Of a stretch of 64,000 bases of DNA, positions 27,339 through 37,821 are shown in pieces. The notes beneath the pieces were generated by a model, which was not told the DNA's origin, made no database searches, and worked only from the letters and a program-made list of their open reading frames with translations. Every line of letters begins with the position of its first letter. Position 1 is the stretch's first letter. Source of the DNA: Halocaridina rubra (taxonomy: Eukaryota; Arthropoda; Malacostraca; Decapoda; Atyidae); the NCBI GenBank assembly GCA_037179515.1, contig JAXCGZ010005662.1:268501-332500 (forward strand), in the 5' to 3' direction. Made by a program: the position numbers and the translations under genes.

Positions 27339-27417
<79 letters not shown>
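27339..27417. repeat. (AT)n microsatellite
   Basis: About 79 bp of AT abutting the left side of the tRNA-like palindrome. Confidence 0.97.
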
Positions 27418-27420
<3 letters not shown>

Positions 27421-27423
27421 CAA

Positions 27424-27758
27424 ATAAGCACATTACATATGTGAAAACATGAATCTTTTTTACCCCGACCGGGACTCGAACCTAGGACTTATGATTACTA
27501 AGTCAAGGCGCTACCACTACACCACAGAAGGTTAAAAGGAATCCAACCTTATAGCTTATATCTGCTATACTTAGGAATGAACGCATTCTAACTGAATGCC
27601 ACTATGTTGGCATTCAGTTAGAATGCGTTCATTCCTAAGTATAGCAGATATAAGCTATAAGGTTGGATTCCTTTTAACCTTCTGTGGTGTAGTGGTAGCG
27701 CCTTGACTTAGTAATCATAAGTCCTAGGTTCGAGTCCCGGTCGGGGTAAAAAAAAAGA

Positions 27759-27769
<11 letters not shown>
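27424..27769. repeat. Near-perfect palindrome of a tRNA-like repeat
   Basis: Two head-to-head copies of one tRNA-like unit, each about 160 bp. The left copy is on the minus strand (ACCCCGACCGGGACTCGAAC) and the right on the plus strand (GTGTAGTGGTAGCGCC as A-box-like sequence, GGTTCGAGTCC as a good B box). The arms are almost identical and meet around 27583-27613. (AT)n flanks both ends. The arms match the unit of the tandem array at 58151-59137. Confidence 0.9.
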
Positions 27770-27851
<82 letters not shown>

Positions 27852-27860
27852 TATATATAT
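27763..27860. repeat. (AT)n microsatellite
   Basis: About 97 bp of AT with one small interruption, abutting the right side of the palindrome. Confidence 0.97.
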
Positions 27861-27950
27861 AACAAAAAATATAATAATAATAATAATAATAATTTTTGCC
27901 ACAAAAAATCCGCGATGCACTGAATTCGCGATATAACGAGGGATTACTTA

Positions 27951-28010
27951 TATATATTTCGGGTCCCAACTAGACCCCTTCTCAATCAGTTAGGACCCGA
28001 AATATAGCGT
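27951..28010 (-). other. Hairpin block related to the hammerhead-like block at 12163
   Basis: The minus strand reads ATTTCGGGTCC, TAACTGATTGAGAAGG, GGTCTAGTTGGGACC, CGAAAT. It shares TTGAGAAGG and the stem-loop followed by CGAAAT with the block at 12163-12214, and also sits next to (AT)n. A competing long stem (TTTCGGGTCC with GGACCCGAAA) is possible. Confidence 0.3.
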
Positions 28011-28084
28011 TATTTTTTTCTACGTGTTGTTTCCCTGATGGGCTAACTTACCATTTAGTGCTGTATGCTAAAAGTTTGTGCTTA

Positions 28085-28087
<3 letters not shown>

Positions 28088-28171
<84 letters not shown>
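28088..28171. repeat. (AT)n microsatellite
   Basis: About 84 bp of AT ending exactly at the left terminus of Tigger copy 2. Confidence 0.97.
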
Positions 28172-28175
<4 letters not shown>

Positions 28176-28468
28176 ATCCCTCGCTATTTCGCGGTTCACC
28201 TATCGCGGATTCAGTGCATCATGGATTTTTTTTGGAGAAAAAAAAAAATTAATAAATTATAAAGATTATTGTGACACCAGGATGGGCCAAAAAATGATAA
28301 AATAAAACAGACTTTATCAGGTTGTAAAGAGAAACAGAGATAGAGAGTGTAATGACCTGTCAGATGTGAAGGGATTATAAAAGATGTGTAATGAATACAG
28401 CTCTCTGCTGGGATTTAATATACCTCTGCATTACTTTCATGATGTCTATTCCAATAATTCCGCTTAGA

Positions 28469-28504
<36 letters not shown>

Positions 28505-29222
28505 CATTGGTAACAATAATTTTCCTTTGATGATGATTGTGGAGATTATTATCATCATCATTATTATTATTATTAAGGGCTCATCATTGTTTGTACATCT
28601 GTTGGTTTATTCACTTTTAATAACTGTGTAAAGTGCCCCTCCCTATTTGGCTGGGACAAAGAGAGTGTGGGGGTTGGGTAGAATAGAATGTTGGAGAGAG
28701 AGAGAGAATCTTTAAGTAACTCTTGTTCATTCAACCAAAACTACATTATTTATAGTAAAAATAATGGTTTAATTACGAATTCGTAATAATAATGATGATG
28801 ATAAATAATAATAATAATAATAATAATAATGATAATAGTAATAATAATAATCTCCCCAATCATCATCAAAGGAAAATTATTGTTGCCAATAATAATAATA
28901 ATAATAATAATAATATCTAAGAAGAATTTTTAGAATAGACATCATGAAAGTAATGCAGAGGTATAGTAAACCCAGCAGAGAGCTGGATATTCATTACACA
29001 TCTTTTATAATCCCTTCACATCTGACAGGTCATTACACTCTCCATCTCTGTTTGTCTTTACAGCCTGATAAAGGCCGTTTTATTTTATCATTTTTGGCCT
29101 GTCCTGGAGTCATAATCATCTTGAATTTTTTTTTTTTTTTTTTAGGTGTTCCTACTTTGCGGAAATTCACCTATCGCGGCCGGTCCCGGAACCGAACCCC
29201 CGCGATAAACGAGGGATTACTG
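28171..29222 (+). mobile_element. Tigger-family non-autonomous element, copy 2, about 1.05 kb
   Basis: The left end TAGTAATCCCTCGCTATTTC is the 5'-type terminus and the right end, AACGAGGGATTACTG, is the 3'-type terminus. Inverted arms (about 28265-28540 and 28857-29115) each contain a short retroelement with its tail outermost. The centre (28541-28856) carries CTATTTGGCTGGGACAAAGA, whose complement is the centre of copy 1. It appears complete and encodes no protein. Confidence 0.85.
28265..29115. repeat. Inverted arms of copy 2, two opposed short retroelements
   Basis: The left arm begins GACACCAGGATGGGCC and the right arm ends with the complement GGCCTGTCCTGGAGTC. Both contain GACCTGTCAGATGTGAAGGG or its complement. 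Each arm is therefore a short retroelement tail plus body, in opposite orientation, extended by the TCTGCTGGGNTTTAATATAC and TTATTATT blocks. Confidence 0.75.
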
Positions 29223-29500
29223 TATATATATATTCAGTGATCCCTTATTTATCGCGGGGGTTCGGTTCTGGGACCCGCCGCGATAGGTGAATATCCGAGA
29301 AGTAGTAGCAACATATATACATAGGTATTTTACATTTATTTTTTTACCTTTACTGTATAAACGCTCCCTGCACTGTTAACAAACCACCATTTACTTTATT
29401 AATAACAGCGTGCAAGCAAAAATTTATATGAACGTGATAGGTAAGCTTACTGTGAATAACGAGATGATGACGTGTACATACTCCACAGCCAATGACAGCT

Positions 29501-31200
29501 TTACGGCTGCTTTTTGGGAGAGATGAACATGGTAATGGGGAGTTGCTGTCGCTGTTTCTTCTTTTGTGCGAAGATGGTCTTGTAAGGAGTCATAGCATCG
29601 TCGATAATATTGCAGAAGTGCACCGAATGAACCATATTATTGTCATGCTCCTGTGACAGTTGTTGGAGTTCTTTGGCCATGTTATACATGGCTGCCAGAC
29701 ATTCGAGTGTAAGGCCAGGTTCTTCGACTTCTTCGTGCGTTTCCTCTGGTTGTTCTTCTTCCTCTTCTTTGCTCGCTGATTTTGTCATTTCCTTCAAGTC
29801 TTCATCAGTCAAAGGCTGCGAGTGGCAGTCAAGCAGTTCATTCACGTCTTTGTGAGTCATATTTTTAAAGCCTTCTCCTCCTAGAAATGCAGCCAACTTC
29901 ACAGCTTTCGCAACTGTAGAGTTATGAACTTCGTCAGGAGTGAATCCCTTGTAGTCGTAGATGACTTCGGGCCACAATTTCTTCCAGCTGGCATCGATTG
30001 TGGCTGGCTTCATCTCTCTGACTGCATTCTGAATATTTTGAAGGCATGTAGCAATCAGGTAGTTAAGCCAGTACGTCTTCAGTGCGAATTCTATGTCCAC
30101 ATCAATGGAGTCAACCACATTCACCAGGGCATTTCATGTGTCGAGGGCCTTGAACGCACGAATAACGCCTTGATTCATAGGCTGAATCAGTGATGTCGTA
30201 TTTGGTGGCAGTTGTGTGGCCACCAGCATTATCCATCATAAGAAGGACTTTAAATTCAAGGCCCTTCTCCACAAAATATACTTTGACCTGAGAGGTAAAG
30301 CATTGGTAAAACCAGTCCTATGTGAGGCTTTTCGTGATCTAGGCCTTAGGGTTATGCATCCAATACACTGGCAGCAGATTCTTGTTTTTATTCTTTGAAG
30401 CCCTAGGGTTCTTTGACTTTTAGATAAGCCGGGGCTTTAACACGAAGCCAACAGCATTCCCGCACATGACGAGGGTAACTCTGTCTTTGTGCGCTTTAAA
30501 TCCCGGGGCTTTAGCTTCTTCCTTGAAGAGAAAAGTGCGAGACAGCATTCTCTTCCAAAATAACCCAGTCTCATCCATGTTAAATACTTGCTCAGGAGCA
30601 TATTTGCCTTCTTCGATAATTTTCTTGAAGTCGTTGTTCATGTAATCTTCAGCTGCAGCTGTATCTGCAGAGGCAGCTTCGCCATGCACTGAGATGCTCT
30701 TTAGGCCATAGCGGTTTTAAAATTTGGCTAACCATCCCTTGCTTGCAACGAACGACTGTTTCCTCGGTGGAGAATCGCTGGAGGGTCCTGGTTGTGGGTC
30801 GTCGATATCTTCTTCCTCTCTCCTCCTCCTCACCGTTGCCACTGTCGTCGTTGAGTTGGTTTGCAGCGAATGTCTCGTACAGCTTCTTCGCCTTTGTTTG
30901 TATGATATTGGTGTCTAAGCTGTTCTTCCTGCAATCAGCAATCCACAGGACCAAAGCAGATTCCATCTGCACTATTATCTTATTACGGGGTGTTACGACC
31001 CTCTTTGCTGATTTACTAAAAGTAATAGTCGCTGTTTTCCTGACATTTGCCTTGTCCTTTTTGATGTATCGAACAGTAGATTCGTTGATACCGAAATGGC
31101 AGCGATATCCAAGAACCTTCTTCCTTCCTTCAGCATATCTTACAGTTTTACCTTTCCTGGTATGGTCAACATCTTCCTTTGCCGCTTAGGCTTACAACCA
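29501..31200 (-). pseudogene. Tigger (pogo-group, TIGD1-like) transposase, broken
   Basis: Read from 31200 downwards: an N-terminal helix-turn-helix (KRQRKMLTIPGKVKL, GRRFLDIAAISVSTN), a CENP-B-like DNA-binding segment (ESALVLWIADCRKNSL, AKKLYETFA; 30972-30700), then the catalytic domain with the first Asp in FNMDETGLFWKRMLSRTF (about 30580) and the second in LLMMDNAGGHT (about 30225). A short deletion with frameshift then joins to TTSLIQPMNQGVI (about 30170), where the third catalytic position, normally Asp, reads Asn. The acidic C-terminal region (EDVN-type motif HKDVNELLDCHSQPLTDEDL) follows. Stops, frameshifts and the lost Asp show it is inactive. The family inserts at TA in the nucleus. 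Confidence 0.85.
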
Positions 31201-31470
31201 GAAGTCATAGAAGATGAAGGACGCTTGGGAGGGATTGCAGTGGTTGAAAAACGAAAGTCACAAAATTACAAGCACAACGTATTAAGAAGCACAATGCGAA
31301 CGGCGCATATGTGAGTAGACTGAACGGGTGAGGCGAGACAATGGAAGACGCTGAGAGAATGAAGCTTCAATCAGAAAGCCAATCAGATCAAATGATACAG
31401 AACATACAGAAAAACAATTCTGTGATTCGTCGTCTCCCACCCTTTCAGCCAATAGCATCCCATGAAGTAT

Positions 31471-32050
31471 TTCACGTAGGTGCGATCCTTTGCGTTTTCC
31501 AATACGCCAAACAGTGTACGCTATCTTACAATATTTTTCATGGTGCAATACTGTGAGTTACATGTTTAAATTTATGTTTTTTACTACTTTTTACTGTTTT
31601 ATTATTCTTAGGCTAGGAAATACTTTTTTTTATCAATAAAATACTGAAAATACTGGAAATTTTAATATGTACTAGTTCACGTAGGTGCGACCCTTTTCGT
31701 TTTCCGATACGCCAATATCAGTGTCTTATTTTACATGGTGCAATACTGTGAGTTACATGTTTAAATTTATGTCTTTTACTATATTTTAGTTTTATTATTC
31801 TTAGGCTAGGAAATACTTTTTTTTTTTATCAATAAAATAATGAAAATACTGGAAATATTAATATGTGCTAGGTCACGTAGGTGCAACCCTTTAAGTTTTC
31901 CAAAACACCGATACTGGTATCGTACTTTATATGGTACAGTTACATGTTTAAATTTATGTTATTTACTGTTTTTTTATTCTAAGGCTGGAAAATACTTTTT
32001 TTCATCAACAATTAAAAAGAAAAATTTTACAATAAAATAATGAAAATAGT
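31471..32050. repeat. Threefold tandem repeat, period about 200 bp
   Basis: TCACGTAGGTGCRAYCC starts at about 31472, 31677 and 31873. Each unit continues through GTTACATGTTTAAATTTATG, TTATTCTWAGGCTRGRAAATAC and CAATAAAATA. The units have diverged slightly. They lie between the transposase start and the 5'-type terminus of the Tigger element, where transposase-binding subterminal repeats would be expected; that role is inference. Confidence 0.85.
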
Positions 32051-32052
32051 GA

Positions 32053-33285
32053 GAATTTGAAGCTGCTGGAAAGAGTGTTGGATAAAAGGCTGAGGGAGGA
32101 GACAGAAGTTTGTAGTGAGCAGTTTGGTTTTATGAAAGGTCGAGGAACAATGGATGCAGTATTCGCAATGAGGCAGACAATGGAAAAATATAGAGATAAG
32201 CAAAGAGGGCTGTACATGGCGTTTATTGACCTGGAAAAAGCTTATGATCGGGTCCCGAGAAGCGAGGTGTGGAGGAGTATGAGGTCGAAGGGAGTGAAGG
32301 AGAAGTATGTCAAGATAGTTCAGGACATATACAGGGAAGCCACAACAAGAGTAAGAAGTACAGTTGGCACTACAGAGCCTTTTCAGGTGAAAGTTGGACT
32401 CCATCAGGGATCCGCTCTTAGCCCCTATCTATTTAACCTTCTCATGGATGTGATGGTGGAGGAAGTGACAAAGGAGGCACCATGGAGCATGCTCTTTGCA
32501 GACGATATTGTTTTGGTCTCCGAGAGCCGTGAAGAATTGCAAGAGAGGTTGGAGCTATGGAGGGGTTTGCTGGAGGATTACGGACTGAAGGTGAGCAGAC
32601 AGAAAACGGAGTACCTGGAGTGCAATGTGACACAAGGAGGCGACCTGTTCATGCAAGACCACAAGCTCCCAAAGGCGGACGCCTTCAAATACCTCGGCTC
32701 CTACGTAACGAAGGATGGAGACCTAGAGAGAGAGATTGATCATAGGATCCAGGTAGCATGGAACAGCTGGAAGAGAACATCAGGGGTGCTATGTGACAAG
32801 AAAATCAGTGCTAGAGTGAAAGGAAAAGTGTACAAGTCAGTTGTGAGACCAGCGTTGCTGTACGGTGCGGAGACGTGGCCTGTGAAAAAGGTTCAAGAAA
32901 GGAAGATAGATGTCGCAGAAATGAGAATGCTGAGGTGGATGTGTGGGGTGACGAGGGAGGACAGGATACGAAATGACCAGATCAGAGGTACAGTGAAGGT
33001 GGTGGAGGCGTCGGCGAAAGCGCAGGAGAGGAGATTACAGTGGTTCGGTCATGTGAAGAGGAGAGATGAAGACTACGTGGGTGTGAGAGTGATGGAGATG
33101 GACGTGGAGGGCAGACGTAGACGAGGAAGACCTAAACTACGGTGGAAGGACCGACTGAAGGAGGATCTCAGAGAGAGACAGCTGGAGGAGGAGCAAGTGA
33201 TGGACCGGAACCAGTGGAGACGACTAGTGAAGAGATGCGACCCCATATGAAAATGGGAACGCAAATAGAGGAAGAAGAAGAAGAA
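32053..33285 (+). mobile_element. RTE-clade LINE, 5'-truncated, with (GAA)n tail
   Basis: A young 3' fragment of an RTE element inserted into the third copy of the Tigger tandem repeat. It starts inside the reverse transcriptase (endonuclease absent) and ends ACCCCATATGAAAATGGGAA followed by GAAGAAGAAGAA. It is markedly more GC-rich than the host sequence. Confidence 0.88.
32057..33250 (+). CDS. RTE reverse transcriptase, C-terminal two thirds, uninterrupted
   Basis: A 397-codon open frame with reverse transcriptase motifs: [60 protein letters not shown] and the catalytic box [12 protein letters not shown] (about residue 145). The C-terminal region typical of RTE follows ([57 protein letters not shown]). 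The frame is open to the stop at 33248 but lacks the endonuclease and first reverse transcriptase motifs, so it is a dead-on-arrival insertion that has not yet decayed. The listed start is just the first open codon, not a true translation start. Confidence 0.85.
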   Translation: MKLLERVLDKRLREETEVCSEQFGFMKGRGTMDAVFAMRQTMEKYRDKQRGLYMAFIDLEKAYDRVPRSEVWRSMRSKGVKEKYVKIVQDIYREATTRVRSTVGTTEPFQVKVGLHQGSALSPYLFNLLMDVMVEEVTKEAPWSMLFADDIVLVSESREELQERLELWRGLLEDYGLKVSRQKTEYLECNVTQGGDLFMQDHKLPKADAFKYLGSYVTKDGDLEREIDHRIQVAWNSWKRTSGVLCDKKISARVKGKVYKSVVRPALLYGAETWPVKKVQERKIDVAEMRMLRWMCGVTREDRIRNDQIRGTVKVVEASAKAQERRLQWFGHVKRRDEDYVGVRVMEMDVEGRRRRGRPKLRWKDRLKEDLRERQLEEEQVMDRNQWRRLVKRCDPI

Positions 33286-33374
33286 TATACTCACATATAC
33301 CCAGAAAAAAAGTTGGCAAAAAAAACCGCGATGCACTGAAATTTGCGAAAGGTGAACCGTGATTTAGCGAGGGT

Positions 33375-33551
<177 letters not shown>

Positions 33552-33599
33552 TACGAGAATCAGTATCTATATATCAGTTAGGTAAGGAGTTTTTACAAA

Positions 33600-34122
33600 T
33601 ATAGGGGGTCCCCAATTTACAAGAAGGTCCCATTCTTGACAGCTGCGTAACTCGGATTTCATCATGTCTGAAAACACCTAAATTCAAACCTAGGTCAGCC
33701 ATCGATGCTGAAAATAAACTCTATAACAAAGATAAATATTCTAAGACAAAAATAGTTAAAGTACTCTATACAGTATTGCTTACCTTTATTACTGTAGTTG
33801 GATTGCATCTAGAAAACTGGATAGCTTCAGCCTCCATCTCCAACTTAGGGTTGAATGACTTAATACAAGCATATGAGCACAAGAACAATAATATGGCATA
33901 CAAGTGGGTAGTGGGCGATGCTTATTCTTCCTCCATTTCCTATTAAACAATCTTCTTGCTTTCTCCTGAATCAACAGGAGGCTCAATGGGATGCACTGTC
34001 GATGCTGATGCTGGTCATTCCGCCAAAGCATTAATAACATCTTAATTTTAATCATGTTGAAAGTATGTACTCAACAGAGAATTAGCACGATAAACAATAT
34101 GACGGATGAAAGGTTCAGATGG
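33600..34122 (-). mobile_element. Second Tigger-type remnant
   Basis: GGGGGTCCCCAATTTAC near 33604 and GCGTAACTCGGATTT near 33643 resemble ends of Tigger-like elements. Further right, the minus strand encodes LMLWRNDQHQHRQCIPLSLL and LIQEKARRLFN (about 34040-33940), which is the CENP-B-like DNA-binding segment of a Tigger transposase and parallels the copy at 23660. The rest of the coding region is missing. Confidence 0.6.
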
Positions 34123-34139
34123 AATGCCTTTACAACAGT

Positions 34140-34325
34140 TCCGATTTTACGTCACAGACTCCCTTTTCTACCAAGAGCTAGGAAGGTTGCGTTCTTGTGA
34201 AGGACTTGCTGGCAGATGTAATCATTACCCTGAGTGCATGCCCTTGCTAACCTCAGACTGTGACAGGGCTCGAACCCTGGACCTGATACCTCTGCGGATG
34301 CTACCGCTTCAGCCACGGTGACTAC
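34140..34325 (-). mobile_element. tRNA-like SINE with 17-bp target duplication
   Basis: The head is near 34325 on the minus strand: GGCTGAAGCGGTAGCATCC resembles a Pol III A box and GGTTCGAGCCC is a good B box. The body and tail run to TGTGACGTAAAATCGGA at 34140. AATGCCTTTACAACAGT occurs on both sides (34123-34139 and 34326-34342), a perfect 17-bp target duplication. A related truncated copy lies at 47760-47880. Confidence 0.9.
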
Positions 34326-34342
34326 AATGCCTTTACAACAGT

Positions 34343-37300
34343 GCTTCTCTTAAAAATGTGTTCTTAATGTGCTGTCTTTTTGGATTCTCTCTTTCTCCAA
34401 AATTTATATTTGTTCTTGTTTTGTAACAACTAACTGATGCTGGTCATATGTCATGTGGGTGTTCTTCACTTTTCATTTCTGTTTCCATAAAAAGAATACA
34501 TTACTAGACCAATTTATCAATTTGCATAACAAAGTAATATCATCTGCAATAACATACTAAGCACTGTTACTTTCCGTGTTTAGTACCTCAAGGAGACACC
34601 TATTTTACAACCTTACTTCGTGAACTTATTTTCCTTCTCAGCTCATTCCATCAATTGTTTGCTCTCACCCAAGAGGAAATGGATTAAAATACACAAAGAA
34701 CCCCATAAATCATCTCTCTGCCTGGACCCTTTAAGAATAAGGAGACAGTAGTACTATCCATTGATTGCCAGTCCATGCTATATCCGTGGTCAAAATGAGC
34801 AAAACATTAATGCGAGGTTCATGATGAAATAAAGTTCATGTTCTTCATGCTTAGCTATAATAGAAGCGTACCAAAGCCAGTTCTTTTGCTATACTGTACT
34901 TCCAAATAAATAACAGAAAGCTTTTAAGTACCAGAAATAGTTTGTACAATACCACATTAACAAAACATGAAAATCTTTAAATTAATGTTGAGACTCGGAA
35001 AGTTAGAAGCTGATTAAAAAAAAAAATAATAAGCAATTATTTTGAAAAAAAAAATTATGCATCACAAAAATCTGAAAATTTAAAAAGATAAAAAATAAAA
35101 ATGAAGTGTTACCGGCTTGACAGAGAGCAAAATATCAGCATAAATTTAACAATCCTTATCAACCTAAGACTGTCAATGACAAACCATCATTTCAATCAAA
35201 TATTTTACTTCCATTTTTGTACAAATTCTATATTATAAAGACTTGAAATCTGAGCATTATTTTATAGCAAAAGTGAGTAATTTTACAAACTTTTGTAGAT
35301 GAATTAATGGTTTTACAAGCTAAATAAGGGTCAGTAACAATTAGATATACAGTATTACCAGCCTTCAAAATGAGGAACTTATTATTTGCTGTGAATGTTT
35401 AATGCATGGTACGTAAAACTTGTTTTGCACTGAAAGAGAGAACATATACAACAATCAAAATAACATGGAGAGCTGGTGGGTGTAATATAAATCTTTAGAA
35501 ATATGGAAAATACTAAAACGATATCTACTCAAAGAATCTACCTTATACCATCATGTGCTTTTGCTTACATCCTCAAAGTTCTAATAATGTATAGGAATGA
35601 AGATACTATAATTCTAATTACAGAATTATGTTTGTGTATGTATTGCATAATTCACACCATTATCAAAGTATAAGCAAAATGAACAATCCACTTCCTAGTA
35701 GCAGCATACAATGACTTAAACCAAAAATACAGTTTATTCACTGTTCCTTGACAAATTATCATTCATCTCATTAAACCACAATTTTTATAAATGAACTTTA
35801 AAATTATCCAATTTCACTATATCCGTATCAGGCAAGGCTAATCGAGATAATGTACTAATATGTTCTTAAACAGGCCACTCTGTGATATAGGAAAGCCATA
35901 ATTCCTTTCTGAGAAACCAATTACCATACTTTCTACTAATACAGGGTTTCCAAAGACGTAAGAACATGGAATATCAAAATATTTACTAAACATGAAAACA
36001 TGATATGGAAAATATCTTAATAAATTAGATATGATAACTAGGATACTGATGAATTGGTTATAGTGTTGTTTCCAGTTATTTACATATATGGAACACCCTC
36101 TAAGAGAGAGTCTAACAACAGACTGCGCTTACATAGTACTGCACAGCTTCAATTAACATTGCAAATTCATGATTACATATTTATCTCTGTATACATATCA
36201 GTATAGCAATTTCCAGATCAAGAAACTAAATGTACTGACAGTCCATTATGAGGTTATGTTTGTTTGAGCACAAAATAAAAGAAAAAACGAATATACTTAG
36301 TGACAGCTAGTTTCAAGCACACAAGAAAATGTAGTCACTATGCACTGCATCGTATTTATGGGATTGTTTAAATGCAACAGATTTTTTTTTTTTTTTTATT
36401 AATTCAGCAATAAGCAAAATAAAACTACATGGATACTTTTCCTGAATTTTATTACTACCTTCTAATAGCCATTAAAAAAATATCTTTGAATTTTTTCAAA
36501 TACTTTCCTTTCAAATTCCTAAATAAAATTCCACTTGTTTTTCCTAGAAATGGACAGTGCTGCCTTTCAGTGAAAAAAAAAATAATAATAAATTTGATGA
36601 TCATTTCAAATCAGTCTCTTATTTACACGGCCATCAGAGTGAAGGAAATAAAATTTACTTAGCAAAATAGCAATGCCATTTAAACTTTCCTATTTCTAGC
36701 AAAATATTAATATTATCATTACCATTCAGTTTATCTTCACTAACTTCTAAGTGATACTCAACAATAATGACACATTTAATGCAAGACAAACTCGACTTCC
36801 ATTTGCAATCTATGATTTCTTCAATCTTTCTGTATTTTCACCAGTATTTGTATTTATGGTCATATTTTATTCTTCTATTAGACATGTGAGTTTCATTGTA
36901 TACAAGATACCTCTCTTTTCACAATGCTTGTAATATGGAAAACAATAATATCTGCCATGTAAACATTTTACACAAACAAATGATATATACAAAATATTGC
37001 TATGATATTTAAAGACAATAAAAATCATATTGTCATTATTAAAGGTCTTGTAAAATAAGAAGAGGAGGAATATGCACAAACAAGATCAGTTAGGGAAAAA
37101 AAAAGTCTTTACTTCAAAGTAAAAAAAAAAAAAAAAAAAAAATACAGGTTAGTAATGGTTCTGCATTAGTAACAGACCTTGCAATCTAGTGTGAAAGCAG
37201 ACAGAAATATCTGAAAACTTCTTAATAAATCTTCCTTCTCTACTTATGGGTTCCCTGTACAGACTAGAGAGTAACTATGTGTCAAACAAATATTTCATGT

Positions 37301-37821
37301 ACAATAACTACAGATCTGGAATGTGGGAGCTAGGGAAGTGGCATTCAAATCTGTGTTTCTAAAGTACATAAATACTGTATATGCCAGGAAAAGGCATGCG
37401 CAAGAATTATGATCTTCACAATGATCATGGACTTGTTTATCACACTTCTAAAATAAAAATTACATCTTATTCAGTTTTCATGCAACAATGTTCACTATTT
37501 TTTACGATATTTTTCAATACTTTAGTAAACCCAATTAGATGTTGCACATTCAAAACAATTATTAATACGGCCTGTTGTAACTGCTCCGTGGATGCAACAG
37601 ATTTCAATAATTCTCCACTATGCAAATGCTTAGGCACTCCCTGAAAGCAAATCTTCAGTCAAGAATATAAACACTATATTCACAGTGTTCATTAACACAA
37701 CAATAATCTCCCACACTTTCCTTTCTCAATATAACAACGACGTAATGTGTCCAACTCTGATATATTATTTTAAAACCTCAAGCAAAACGTAACACGGAGC
37801 CAAACGAATCATAGGTCTGTT
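34343..37821. other. Region downstream of the second host gene, no coding feature
   Basis: AT-rich, with short A/T homopolymers near 36380 and 37120. It should contain the 3' UTR of the minus-strand gene ending at 37822, but the poly(A) site could not be chosen. No further gene was seen. Confidence 0.45.

Noticed and set aside
27660..27750. A possible functional tRNA gene
   Set aside because: The A and B boxes are present, but the acceptor and T-stem halves do not pair and the sequence belongs to a repeated family, so it is called a tRNA-like repeat.
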